From contig NZ_JAZHFS010000003.1 of assembly GCF_036541405.1 (NCBI RefSeq), forward strand, positions 1-64,000: a stretch of DNA of 64,000 bases, read 5' to 3'. How positions within the stretch are numbered: the stretch's first letter is position 1; every line of letters begins with the position of its first letter. This stretch comes from Clostridium_AD frigoriphilum. GTDB lineage: Bacteria; Bacillota; Clostridia; Clostridiales; Clostridiaceae. The position numbers were made by a program, and so were the translations under genes. This document shows positions 53,903 to 62,769 of the stretch, piece by piece. The notes under the pieces are model-generated. The model searched no databases. It was given only the letters and a program-made list of their open reading frames with translations, and was not told the DNA's origin.

Positions 53903-55168
53903 ATGGATAAATCAGGGAAAATATATGTAAAAGCAATGAATAAGTACAATGATGGCTATATAGACAAGGCGTTAGACCTTTGTGAAAAAAGTATTTCTTT
54001 AAAGAGTACCAATGCTGCGGCTCTGAATTTAAAGGGTATTTTATATTATCTAAAAGGCGATTTAGAAAATGCTAAGAAAATGTGGGATATCAATTATAAA
54101 AGAAATAATGATAAAGTATCGAGGAAATATCTATCCGATAGTTTGAGAGATAAGAAAAGATTACAATTATATATAAATGCATTGGAATTAATAAAGCAAT
54201 TAAATATATGTGAGGCCTTAGAAACTTTAAAACAGTGCCAAGATAGTGACTTTAATTCTATAAATGTGAATAACAACATAAGTCTTTGTTATATAAAGCA
54301 AGGTGAATATGATAAAGCATTACAATATATAAATGAGGTTATAAAAGTAGATAAGAAGAATGCCGAGGCGAGTATTAATAAGGAGACATTAATAAAATAT
54401 GGAAGCTTAAAGAGAAAAATAAATTATGTAAAAATAGGTGTAGTTACTGCGAGTATATTATTAATTATAACTGGGATATTTATAGGCAAAAAGAACATTT
54501 ACAATATAAAACATATTTCAACAATGGGTGCACAAAAACTACAAAGTGGAATCTCATTAATAAAGGGAAATGATAAATTAGTAGCAATTAAAAAGAATAC
54601 TAATTTAGATAAATCGAGTACAAAAATGGTAGGAAATAAAGTACAAAAACTTGAACAATTCCCTCGAGAACAATTTAAGATTAGCATAAAGAATAACAAT
54701 ATGGAGCAAATAGTTTCGTATGTTAATAGATGGAACAAAGCTGATTTAGAGATGAATGATAAGTTACTTTTGGTAAAAGGTGAAGAAATTATAAAAAGCG
54801 AGGGAGTATTATACTTTTATAATAAAGGTGTAGGTTATATAAAGGATAAAGAGTATACTAAAGCTCAAAAGTATTTCTTATACGCATTACCATATTCTAA
54901 AGGGGATTATTTACAAGAACATATACTTTATATGTTAGCAGTAAGTTATAAAGCTAGTTCTGACTTTCAAAATGCTGTTAAATACTATGAGATTATTTTA
55001 AAACAATTTCCTAGTGGAAGTTACACCGAGGAAGTCTTATATAATTTAGTTTTAATAAACAAAGATGTAGATTCAAATAAAGCAAAATTTTATGCTGAAA
55101 AATTAGTGGAACAATTTCCAGATTCGTTATATAAGAACTCGATAGTAAAGAAAATATTGGGTATATAA
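53903..55168 (+). CDS. TPR protein with a central membrane span
   Basis: 421 residues: TPR-like repeats in the first ~160, a transmembrane helix near 177-195 (IGVVTASILLIITGIFIG), a polar linker, then a second TPR-like block (about 300-415) with YIKDKEYTKAQKYF and FQNAVKYYEIILKQFPSG. The topology suggests one scaffold on each side of the membrane, the second resembling outer YbgF/BamD-type TPRs. The function is unknown; likely envelope-linked protein interactions. SD AAAGGTG precedes the ATG. Confidence 0.85.
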   Translation: MDKSGKIYVKAMNKYNDGYIDKALDLCEKSISLKSTNAAALNLKGILYYLKGDLENAKKMWDINYKRNNDKVSRKYLSDSLRDKKRLQLYINALELIKQLNICEALETLKQCQDSDFNSINVNNNISLCYIKQGEYDKALQYINEVIKVDKKNAEASINKETLIKYGSLKRKINYVKIGVVTASILLIITGIFIGKKNIYNIKHISTMGAQKLQSGISLIKGNDKLVAIKKNTNLDKSSTKMVGNKVQKLEQFPREQFKISIKNNNMEQIVSYVNRWNKADLEMNDKLLLVKGEEIIKSEGVLYFYNKGVGYIKDKEYTKAQKYFLYALPYSKGDYLQEHILYMLAVSYKASSDFQNAVKYYEIILKQFPSGSYTEEVLYNLVLINKDVDSNKAKFYAEKLVEQFPDSLYKNSIVKKILGI

Positions 55169-55311
55169 AAATAAGTAACATAGCAAAGGTGTAATAGACA
55201 TCTTTAAGTTTTACTTTGGGTATACTAATTTTAAAATATGTAACACAAATTTCGCAACCCTGTTACACATTTTAAAAATATTGATATAGAAGAGGTCAAT
55301 TTGTAATATTA

Positions 55312-55340
55312 TTGACTAGTAACAGTATAAGGTATACAAT
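55312..55340 (+). promoter_or_regulatory. Putative trxA promoter
   Basis: TTGACT, 17 bases, TACAAT; a transcription start near 55347 is predicted. Confidence 0.65.
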
Positions 55341-55355
55341 AATAACAATATAAAC

Positions 55356-55372
55356 ATACCCTAGCGGGGTAT
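55356..55372 (+). promoter_or_regulatory. CsoR/CstR-like palindromic operator in the trxA leader
   Basis: ATACCCTAGCGGGGTAT is an inverted repeat (ATACCC/GGGTAT) just downstream of the predicted start point, where a repressor would block transcription. C/G tracts flanked by ATA/TAT are typical of operators for CsoR-family copper or persulfide sensors; the assignment is by resemblance. Confidence 0.5.
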
Positions 55373-55391
55373 AATAAATGGAGGTAATAAT

Positions 55392-55709
55392 ATGATAAAA
55401 GAAGTTAATGATATAAATTTTAATGAAGAAATAGGAAATTCAGATAACATAGTTGTAGTTGATTTTTGGGCACCTTGGTGTGGACCTTGTAAAATGTTAA
55501 GTCCTGTAATTGAAGAATTAGCAAAAGAAATGGGAACAAATGTTAAATTTGCTAAAATAAATGTGGATGAAAGTCCTATAACAGCATCAACATATAAAAT
55601 TTCAAGCATTCCAACAGTTATGGTATTTAATAAGGATTCTGTTAAAGAAACATTAGTAGGATTTAGACCAAAAGCTGAGCTTAAGAAAGTAATAGAGAAA
55701 AATTTATAA
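55392..55709 (+). CDS. trxA: Thioredoxin
   Basis: Small dithiol reductase. 105 residues with the active site WCGPC (C30, C33), and cis-Pro in ISSIPTVMVF. ATG after TGGAGGTAATA. The following TrxR-like gene is its likely reductase. Confidence 0.96.
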   Translation: MIKEVNDINFNEEIGNSDNIVVVDFWAPWCGPCKMLSPVIEELAKEMGTNVKFAKINVDESPITASTYKISSIPTVMVFNKDSVKETLVGFRPKAELKKVIEKNL

Positions 55710-55790
55710 AATTTAAATACCATCAAGTCATAATAGTACTTAGAAAACAAACAAAACAATAAAATAGCATATATAGTTAGTAAAATATTT

Positions 55791-55840
55791 TGGAGATAGA
55801 TAATTTAAATTTTTATATTTAAATAAATATCTCCATTTTT
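55791..55840 (+). terminator. Intrinsic terminator after trxA
   Basis: TGGAGATA (55791-55798) pairs with TATCTCCA (55828-55835); the AT-rich inside can fold further; five T follow. It may make the reductase gene partly independent. Confidence 0.78.
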
Positions 55841-55920
55841 AAAGGTATATAATATTTACTAATGATAAAGATAAACTGTTAGTTAGTGTGCATTTAGGAA
55901 AACCAAGAGGAGGAGAAAGT

Positions 55921-56790
55921 ATGAGCGAGAGATATGATATAGCTATAATTGGAACAGGTCCAGCAGGGCTAGAAGCAGCAATTAATGCTAAAATAAGAAA
56001 TAAAAACATAGTAATCTTTGGGAATAAAGATCTGAGTCCTAAATTATCAAAAGCGGCAAAGGTAAATAATTATTTAGGACTTTATAACCTTACAGGAATT
56101 GAACTTAAAAACAAGTTTGCAGATCATATCGAGGATATGGGTGTAGAGATTTTAAATGAAAAAATAAACAATGTTTATGCTATGGGAGATTATTTTGCCT
56201 TGATGGTAAATGAAAAGGTATATGAGGCTAAAGCTATAATATTAGCTACAGGTATAGAATATACCAAACCATTAATAGGAGAAGAAGAATTCTTAGGAAA
56301 AGGAGTAGGATATTGTGCTACCTGTGATGCTCCATTATATAAGGGCAAAACTGTTGTTATAGTTGGTTATAATAAAGAAAGTGTAGAAGAAGCTAATTAT
56401 GTAAGTGAGTTAAGTGGAAAAACATATTATATACCAATGTATAAAGGCAAATATAATTTAAATGAAAATGTAGAAATTATAAACAAAAAGCCTTTAAAAA
56501 TAGTTGGGGACGATGTGGTTACTAAGATGATTCTAGATCAAGGTGAAATAGCTACAGATGGTATTTTTATGTTAAGAGACAGCGTATCTCCGAGTCAATT
56601 AGTACCAGGTATTGAGATTGAGAATGGTCATATAAAGGTAGATAGAGATATGAAAACGAGTATAGATGGATGTTATGCAGCAGGAGATTGTACTGGCACA
56701 CCATATCAATATATGAAATCTGCAGGAGAAGGATTAGTAGCAGCATTATCTGCAGTTTCTTATTTGGATAAGTTGCATGAAAACAAATAA
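55921..56790 (+). CDS. Thioredoxin reductase-like flavoprotein lacking NADPH motifs (FFTR type)
   Basis: 289 residues. FAD-binding GTGPAG at 11-16, redox pair CATC (C132/C135), and the C-terminal FAD motif AAGDCTG as in bacterial TrxR. The NADPH domain, however, has GYNKESVEEA instead of GGGxSAxEEA and no HRRxxxRA, the motifs that bind NADPH in TrxB. This is the pattern of the ferredoxin-dependent flavin thioredoxin reductases described in Clostridium. The ATG after GGAGGAGA is chosen over an upstream start. Likely partner of trxA. Confidence 0.88.
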   Translation: MSERYDIAIIGTGPAGLEAAINAKIRNKNIVIFGNKDLSPKLSKAAKVNNYLGLYNLTGIELKNKFADHIEDMGVEILNEKINNVYAMGDYFALMVNEKVYEAKAIILATGIEYTKPLIGEEEFLGKGVGYCATCDAPLYKGKTVVIVGYNKESVEEANYVSELSGKTYYIPMYKGKYNLNENVEIINKKPLKIVGDDVVTKMILDQGEIATDGIFMLRDSVSPSQLVPGIEIENGHIKVDRDMKTSIDGCYAAGDCTGTPYQYMKSAGEGLVAALSAVSYLDKLHENK

Positions 56791-56837
56791 AAACCTAAAT
56801 GAATTTCAATTTTTTTAATTTATCTAATATAATTAAT

Positions 56838-56880
56838 AAAACCAGGTAGTTAGCAAAAGTTAACTGTCTGGTTTTAATTT
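56838..56880. terminator. Bidirectional terminator
   Basis: AAAACCAGGTAGTTAGC pairs with GTTAACTGTCTGGTTTT (wobbles) around AAAA; T-rich sequence follows on both strands. It ends the reductase gene and the convergent cortex-hydrolase gene. Confidence 0.85.
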
Positions 56881-56896
56881 TAGAAGGTACATTTTT

Positions 56897-57454
56897 TTAT
56901 TTAACTACAAAGAAAACGTGATTTCCTATAGTCTTTATATTTGTTTTGTTTATACTTTTCATCCATCCTGAAGTAGCTATTTCAGGATTATAATAGAAAA
57001 CAGCATTATAAGTAGGATCTTTACCCTTTAATGCATCGAGTACTGCAGTGTAACAGGCTGAATCAGGGATAACATTTGATTTGCCATTGTGATATACCTT
57101 TCCATTTTTAACACAAGAGAAAGCATTCTTTTGATTAATAACACCGGAAATAGATTTTGGAAAATGGATATCGCTAGCACGATTTAATATAACTGATGCT
57201 ACTGCAAGTTTGCCACTATCAGGTTCACCACAACTCTCAGCATATACAACTTGAGACATTAAATAAATGTCATTATCGGTAATGCAAATTGAGTTATTTG
57301 ACTTATTAAATACTTCTATTGCCTCTACTTGTTCATTGTATAAATCTTTACTCGCTGAGCCAAATGAATACAAATGTTCACCACTTACGTCTAAACTAGG
57401 AAATGCTAAAAACAATGTTAGCAGCATACATGATAAAAAAGTAAGCTTTTTCAT
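56897..57454 (-). CDS. SleB/CwlJ-type cell wall hydrolase
   Basis: 185 residues: signal peptide (about 1-24), then a Hydrolase_2 domain with the catalytic Glu in VVYAESCGEP (E73). It lacks the N-terminal peptidoglycan-binding domain of full SleB, so it is a short, exported member of the family; a role in spore cortex or cell wall turnover is likely. A c-di-AMP riboswitch ends just before its SD (AAAAGGAGAG). A terminator closes the gene. Confidence 0.93.
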   Translation of the reverse strand: MKKLTFLSCMLLTLFLAFPSLDVSGEHLYSFGSASKDLYNEQVEAIEVFNKSNNSICITDNDIYLMSQVVYAESCGEPDSGKLAVASVILNRASDIHFPKSISGVINQKNAFSCVKNGKVYHNGKSNVIPDSACYTAVLDALKGKDPTYNAVFYYNPEIATSGWMKSINKTNIKTIGNHVFFVVK

Positions 57455-57469
57455 ATTTTTTCTCTCCTT

Positions 57470-57570
57470 TTGCCTACGGAGTTAGCTGACGGGTTCGGGA
57501 AAGGTTTAACCTACACAATTAGTGATTCACCCCAGATGCTTGGTTCCTCCGCGTATTTTTTACTTCGGCT
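57470..57570 (-). ncRNA. Cyclic di-AMP riboswitch (ydaO/yuaA type)
   Basis: On the minus strand the conserved blocks follow in order: GCGGAGGAACCAA, GGGGTGAATC, GTAGGTTAAACC, TCCCGAACCCGTCAGCTAAC, CTCCGTAGGC. P1 forms between GCGGAG and CTCCGT. No terminator hairpin separates it from the SD six bases downstream, so control at translation is likely. In known cases c-di-AMP turns expression off. Confidence 0.95.
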
Positions 57571-57654
57571 AATATAGTATTACCTATAGTGTGGAAATAA
57601 TACATTAATGTTTTATTATATAATATAAAGCAGTGTAGATTGAATAATATAGAC

Positions 57655-58677
57655 TTATTGATTCTTTAGCTCAGTATAGGATTTAATATAATTAGCATAT
57701 AAAGTTTCTACGTCGTTAAATAGTCTATTAGACGAAGTATATAAAGCTTCCAATACTTTCGGAGTTATCGATGCATTTGAAGTTTTAGAATTTTCACTTG
57801 TCATAGCAAGTTTGAAATCACTTAAGTAACTTTCATATTTATCTAATAAAAGTTTGAATGATTCATAAGTGGGAATTGCAGAGGTCGGAACAGTTAAAAT
57901 TTTAAATGTATTTTGAAGATTGCTTAGTTTTGAGAAATCATCATCAACTAGTTTTGAAAGGTTATAATAGGACATTTCTTTTTTTCTCACTTTTATTGTA
58001 TATGAGTAGAGATTACTTTTAATATTTAAAAAATCAGTGGATAGGCTATCAATATCACTTATAAATTCTTGGGTTTCACGTGACTTAATAGCTGTTTCCT
58101 TTTTTACCATTACAGCGGTATCACTGTAATCAAGAATATTATCAATGAAAGTCAAAGAAATTTTTGGCAGTGATATTGAAGCATTATGAACATCTATCAA
58201 TGAATAAAAATTTATGCAATCATTTCTAAAAGTTTTAAGATTTTCCATAGATGTTTCTACATCATTTCCAGAAGGGTTGTTTAAAATTGCTAAAGTCTGT
58301 CTATATATTAATAAATTTTTATCTAGGCCGGATTTTAAATTATCGGTATCTTTTTTATATTTATTAGTAGGCTGTGAATTTGATAAATTAGCTTTAAAGA
58401 CAGATAAATCATTAATAATTTTAGGTAATTGTTTTTTTGCATAGTCAACATCTATTGTTTTATTGCTATTAAATTCAGATACATTTTTATTGACATCATT
58501 TATACCATTAATGTTGGTTACTAAAGTGGTTTTATAGGAACTATATAGATTAGTTATAGATGAATAGTAACAAATATAGAAAATGCCTGTGGAGAGCACA
58601 ATAATTGATAAAAAAAGTATTAGTTTAAAGTTTTTTCTTTTGTTACCAGCATTTATAATATTTTTATTTATACCCAA
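57655..58677 (-). CDS. Membrane-anchored extracytoplasmic protein of unknown function
   Basis: 340 residues: a short basic N-terminus, one transmembrane helix (about 19-40, LILFLSIIVLSTGIFYICYY), and a long, mostly helical, Ser/Asn/Lys-rich outer part with coiled-coil character. No enzyme motif. It stands divergent from cdaA and convergent in direction with the hydrolase gene. I do not recognise the family. A sensor or structural envelope role is possible; nothing more can be supported. Confidence 0.8.
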   Translation of the reverse strand: MGINKNIINAGNKRKNFKLILFLSIIVLSTGIFYICYYSSITNLYSSYKTTLVTNINGINDVNKNVSEFNSNKTIDVDYAKKQLPKIINDLSVFKANLSNSQPTNKYKKDTDNLKSGLDKNLLIYRQTLAILNNPSGNDVETSMENLKTFRNDCINFYSLIDVHNASISLPKISLTFIDNILDYSDTAVMVKKETAIKSRETQEFISDIDSLSTDFLNIKSNLYSYTIKVRKKEMSYYNLSKLVDDDFSKLSNLQNTFKILTVPTSAIPTYESFKLLLDKYESYLSDFKLAMTSENSKTSNASITPKVLEALYTSSNRLFNDVETLYANYIKSYTELKNQ

Positions 58678-58912
58678 AATAATTCACTCCTTCATTAATT
58701 TCATTATATTCTTATATTAATATGATACATATATTATTCTAGTTAAATTGCAGAATTATACCATTTTAAAATTAAAAGGATCACATATTTAATAGGGTGA
58801 CTTTTGGCAACCGCTTAATTGTTACAATAAAATTAACTTATAATATATACTAATAAAGCGAAGCATAGTGTATAATTGGAAGTAAGAGTTTTAGTAGAGG
58901 GGTGTGAGCTTT

Positions 58913-59758
58913 ATGGAAGTATATAAGTTGATTATGAATACAATCAAAAATATAAGCGTATATTCAATTCTAGATATACTAGTGGTGGCTTTTATATTTT
59001 ACAAAAGTTACATGCTAATGAAGGAAACAAGAGCTATACAGTTATTAAAAGGAATTATTTTTATTTTTGTACTTATTCCAATAAGTCAGTTTCTTAATTT
59101 AACAGTATTAAACTGGATATTAAACAAAACAATAACAATTGGCGTTTTAACTATTGTTATCATCTTTCAACCAGAGATAAGAAGAGCCTTAGAGCATATT
59201 GGAAGAACGGCTTTTGCTGATAAGCATATATTTGAAGATGAAGAGGTAATGGAGAAGGTTATAACTGAAATTGTTAATGCTGTTGAAATACTATCAAAAA
59301 GTAAAACAGGCGCACTAATAGTAATAGAACAAAGAACAGGTATAGGGGAAATAATTAAAACAGGAAATACTCTAGATGCTGTAATATCTGCTGCCTTATT
59401 AGAAAATATATTTGTAGTTAACACGCCCCTTCATGATGGTGCCACGGTAATTAGAAATGATAGGATAATAGCTGCGGGGTGTTTTCTGCCTTTAACTAAT
59501 AGTGATAAAATAAGTAAAAAGCTTGGAACAAGGCATAGAGCGGCAATAGGAGTGACAGAAACTTCAGATGCGTTAACAATAATAGTATCAGAAGAAACAG
59601 GCACTATTTCTCTTGCAATGAATGGAAGATTAATGAGAAACTATGACAAGGATAAGCTTAAAAATGTACTTGTTCAAATAATAAAGAGAAGACAAACTAA
59701 AAAAGTAACATTAAAGGAGAGAGTAAAGGCATGGATAAAGAACGGAAAGAACAATTAA
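58913..59758 (+). CDS. cdaA: Diadenylate cyclase CdaA
   Basis: Main vegetative c-di-AMP synthase at the membrane. 281 residues: three N-terminal transmembrane helices, coiled linker, DAC domain with DGA (175-177) and RHR (207-209). The ATG after GAGGGGTG is chosen. It overlaps cdaR by 28 bases, so translation is coupled. Confidence 0.97.
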   Translation: MEVYKLIMNTIKNISVYSILDILVVAFIFYKSYMLMKETRAIQLLKGIIFIFVLIPISQFLNLTVLNWILNKTITIGVLTIVIIFQPEIRRALEHIGRTAFADKHIFEDEEVMEKVITEIVNAVEILSKSKTGALIVIEQRTGIGEIIKTGNTLDAVISAALLENIFVVNTPLHDGATVIRNDRIIAAGCFLPLTNSDKISKKLGTRHRAAIGVTETSDALTIIVSEETGTISLAMNGRLMRNYDKDKLKNVLVQIIKRRQTKKVTLKERVKAWIKNGKNN

Positions 59759-61026
59759 TAATTAAAATTTGCTGTGTAATAGCTGCCTTTGCGCTATGGC
59801 TTTTCATAACGGGAACGGAAAATCCGTTGACTGCTTACAAAATTAAAAATATACCTGTAACAATGCTAAATAGCGACGTATTAACTAAATCGAATCTTGT
59901 TTTAGTTTCAGGACAAGACTTAACAACATCCCTAAATATTAAAGGAGCTAATACTAGCATACTTCTGGCTATGAAAGCATCAGATTTTACGGTAGTTGCA
60001 GATTTAGGTGCATATGCACTTAAAAGTGGGGAATATAAGATACCTATTCAAATAAAAAAAAGTCCAGATAATATAAATGTGGTAAATAGTGATGGTCTTT
60101 TTATAACAATACAGTTAGATGAACTTACTAAGAAAAAACTACCTATAAATGTAAATGTAAGCGGAAAACCTAAAGAAGGTTTTTACGCATCAAAGCCAGA
60201 GCTATCAGCAGATTATGCTACGGTATCAGGTGGTTCAAAGGTTATAAGTGAAGTTAAAAAAATAGTGATTGACGAAAGTATACAAGGTTTGGAATCAAAT
60301 ATATCGAAAAAATACAAGATTAAAGCGGTAGATGAATCGGGAAAAGAAATAAAAGATGTTATTGTAAGCCCGGCTTATATCAATGTTAAAACTCTTGTAA
60401 AAAAGACAAAATCCGTAGAGGTTACTGTGAAAACTACAGGAAGTTTAGATCCTAAGTATACGTTAGGAAGCATAAAAGCTGTACCGGATACAGTAGATAT
60501 AACAGGGAGCTTAGCTGAACTTGATAAATTAAAATACTTAAATACAGAAGATGTTGATTTAAGTAAAATAACTAAGAGTACAACCGTTGAAGCAAAGGTT
60601 ATAATTCCAAATGGATTAAATTTGGTCGGTGGGGATGCTATGGTTAAGGTCCAAGTTAATTTAAGTAGTCCCAATGCGGCAAGTGGGGCAGCTGCGGCAG
60701 AGAAGGTAGACAAGACAGTTCAAAAGGATTTAAGTTTAGATATCAAGTACAATAATTTGGGTGAAACTTATGTAGCAACGTTAGATAATAGTAAGACATC
60801 AATATCGGTTTCCGGAGTAGAGTCAGTTATTAATAATTTGGATTTAAATAATTTTTCCGCGCAAGTAGATTTAACAGGTTTAACGGAGGGCAAACAAAGC
60901 GTGAATGTAATTGTGTCTATGCCAAAAGGAGTAACTTTAATATCACACAACCCGGATAAAATAGGAGTAACTATTACAAAAAAGCCAACGGAGGTACCAG
61001 TGAGCAATGACAATAAGAGTAAATAA
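59731..61026 (+). CDS. cdaR: CdaA regulator CdaR (YbbR domains)
   Basis: Membrane-bound modulator of CdaA. 431 residues: an N-terminal membrane segment (about 8-26) and four extracytoplasmic YbbR repeats. SD AAAGGAGAG lies in cdaA. Overlaps the next gene by 20 bases. Confidence 0.95.
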   Translation: MDKERKEQLIIKICCVIAAFALWLFITGTENPLTAYKIKNIPVTMLNSDVLTKSNLVLVSGQDLTTSLNIKGANTSILLAMKASDFTVVADLGAYALKSGEYKIPIQIKKSPDNINVVNSDGLFITIQLDELTKKKLPINVNVSGKPKEGFYASKPELSADYATVSGGSKVISEVKKIVIDESIQGLESNISKKYKIKAVDESGKEIKDVIVSPAYINVKTLVKKTKSVEVTVKTTGSLDPKYTLGSIKAVPDTVDITGSLAELDKLKYLNTEDVDLSKITKSTTVEAKVIIPNGLNLVGGDAMVKVQVNLSSPNAASGAAAAEKVDKTVQKDLSLDIKYNNLGETYVATLDNSKTSISVSGVESVINNLDLNNFSAQVDLTGLTEGKQSVNVIVSMPKGVTLISHNPDKIGVTITKKPTEVPVSNDNKSK

Positions 61027-62605
61027 CATAACTTTGGATATAGATGAATCAATAGATGATTTAAGGATAAAAGCTGCAAAATTAATGAGAGTTTCTGATA
61101 GTGAAATAAAGAAAATTAAAATAGCTAAAGAATCTATAGATGCTAGGAAAAAAAATAATATTAAGTTTAATTATGCCGTTAATATTACAATGGATAATGA
61201 AATAAATGTAGTCACAAGAGCAAACAATAAAGATGTTAAGCTTGAAGAAGACAAATATGAGGCTGAGTTTGAATTTGGAACTAAAAAAATGAATCATAGA
61301 CCAATAATAGTAGGGATGGGACCAGCAGGAATGTTTGCTGGTATTCTTATGGCGCAAAAGGGATATAAACCTTTAATTATCGAAAGAGGAGAAAAGGTAG
61401 AGAATAGAACAAAGACCATAAATAAATTTTGGACAAGAGCAGTATTAAATACAGAATCTAATGTGCAGTTTGGTGAAGGTGGAGCAGGGACTTTTTCAGA
61501 CGGAAAGCTAACTACAAGAATAAAGGATACTAGATGTGATTATATATTAGAAGAATTTGTAAAAGCGGGAGCACCAGAAGAAATAGCATATATTGGGAAG
61601 CCTCATATAGGAACGGATGTATTAAAAGACGTTGTGAAGAACATTCGTGAAACTATTATTAAGTTAGGTGGAGAAGTAAGATTTAATAGTAAACTTGAAG
61701 ATATTAAGATTAAAGATGGAAAACTTCAGAGCATAATAGTAAATGGAGAAGAAATACCTTGCGATAATTTAATTTTAGCACCAGGGCATAGTTCAAGGGA
61801 CACTTATGAAATGTTATATAAAAATGGCGTGTTTATGTCTAGTAAACCATTTGCAGTTGGGGTTCGAATAGAGCATCCACAAGATATGATTAATGAAAAT
61901 CAATATGGAAAATATGCAAGTCACCCGAGACTAAAAGCTGCAGATTACAAGCTTACTTATAAAAGTGGCAAATTGGGAAGGTCGGTATATAGTTTTTGTA
62001 TGTGTCCAGGAGGAGCTGTAGTGTCCGCAGCATCAGAACAGGGAAAACTTGTAATAAATGGTATGAGTGAGTACAATAGAGATAAAAAAAATGCAAACTC
62101 AGCAATAGTGGTATCAGTAGGTCCTAAGGACTTCGCTTCAGATAATCCACTCGCTGGTATTGAATTTCAAAGGTATTATGAGGGACTAGCATATAAGATA
62201 GGCGGAGAGAACTATAATGCACCAGTGCAATTAGTTGGTGATTTCCTTAAGGGCAATGTTAGTGATAAAATAGGTAGTATAAAGCCAAGTTATACACCAG
62301 GTTATAAATTAGCAGATCTTACTAACTGTTTACCTACTTATGTAACAGATGCTATAAAAGAGGCTTTACCTAATTTTGAACATAAAATAAATGGGTTTTC
62401 AAGAAATGATGCAATACTCACTGGTATAGAAACAAGAACGTCTGCACCAGTAAGAATTGATAGAAATGAAGAGTTTCAAAGTATATCTTTAGAGGGGTTA
62501 TACCCAGCAGGAGAAGGAGCTGGATATGCAGGTGGAATAATTTCTGCAGCAGTTGATGGACTTAAAATTGCTGAAAGTATAATGAAAAAATGGAAATCTG
62601 TATAA
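61007..62605 (+). CDS. FAD-dependent dehydrogenase (COG2509-like)
   Basis: 532 residues: an N-terminal RNA-binding-like/ferredoxin-like ~90-residue domain, then a FAD-binding Rossmann motif VGMGPAGMFAGI and conserved GEGGAGTFSDGKL and YPAGEGAGYAGG motifs. Substrate unknown. Start overlaps cdaR after GGAGG. In clostridia this gene often follows cdaR and precedes glmM; here glmM is replaced by ptb. Confidence 0.9.
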   Translation: MTIRVNNITLDIDESIDDLRIKAAKLMRVSDSEIKKIKIAKESIDARKKNNIKFNYAVNITMDNEINVVTRANNKDVKLEEDKYEAEFEFGTKKMNHRPIIVGMGPAGMFAGILMAQKGYKPLIIERGEKVENRTKTINKFWTRAVLNTESNVQFGEGGAGTFSDGKLTTRIKDTRCDYILEEFVKAGAPEEIAYIGKPHIGTDVLKDVVKNIRETIIKLGGEVRFNSKLEDIKIKDGKLQSIIVNGEEIPCDNLILAPGHSSRDTYEMLYKNGVFMSSKPFAVGVRIEHPQDMINENQYGKYASHPRLKAADYKLTYKSGKLGRSVYSFCMCPGGAVVSAASEQGKLVINGMSEYNRDKKNANSAIVVSVGPKDFASDNPLAGIEFQRYYEGLAYKIGGENYNAPVQLVGDFLKGNVSDKIGSIKPSYTPGYKLADLTNCLPTYVTDAIKEALPNFEHKINGFSRNDAILTGIETRTSAPVRIDRNEEFQSISLEGLYPAGEGAGYAGGIISAAVDGLKIAESIMKKWKSV

Positions 62606-62621
62606 TAATTTTTCTAAACTC

Positions 62622-62651
62622 TTGATTTTTCTTTATGAAGTTTGTTAAAAT
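62622..62651 (+). promoter_or_regulatory. Putative ptb-buk promoter
   Basis: TTGATT, 18 bases, TAAAAT, shortly after the dehydrogenase stop. A ~110-base A-rich leader follows with no gene. Confidence 0.5.
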
Positions 62652-62769
62652 GGTACAGAAGATAAAAAACGCAAAACAGAAAACAATAATACACATCAGA
62701 CAAATATTAAAGTTAATACATAATACAAAATATATAATATAAAATATATAATCGAGGGAGTGTAATTGA

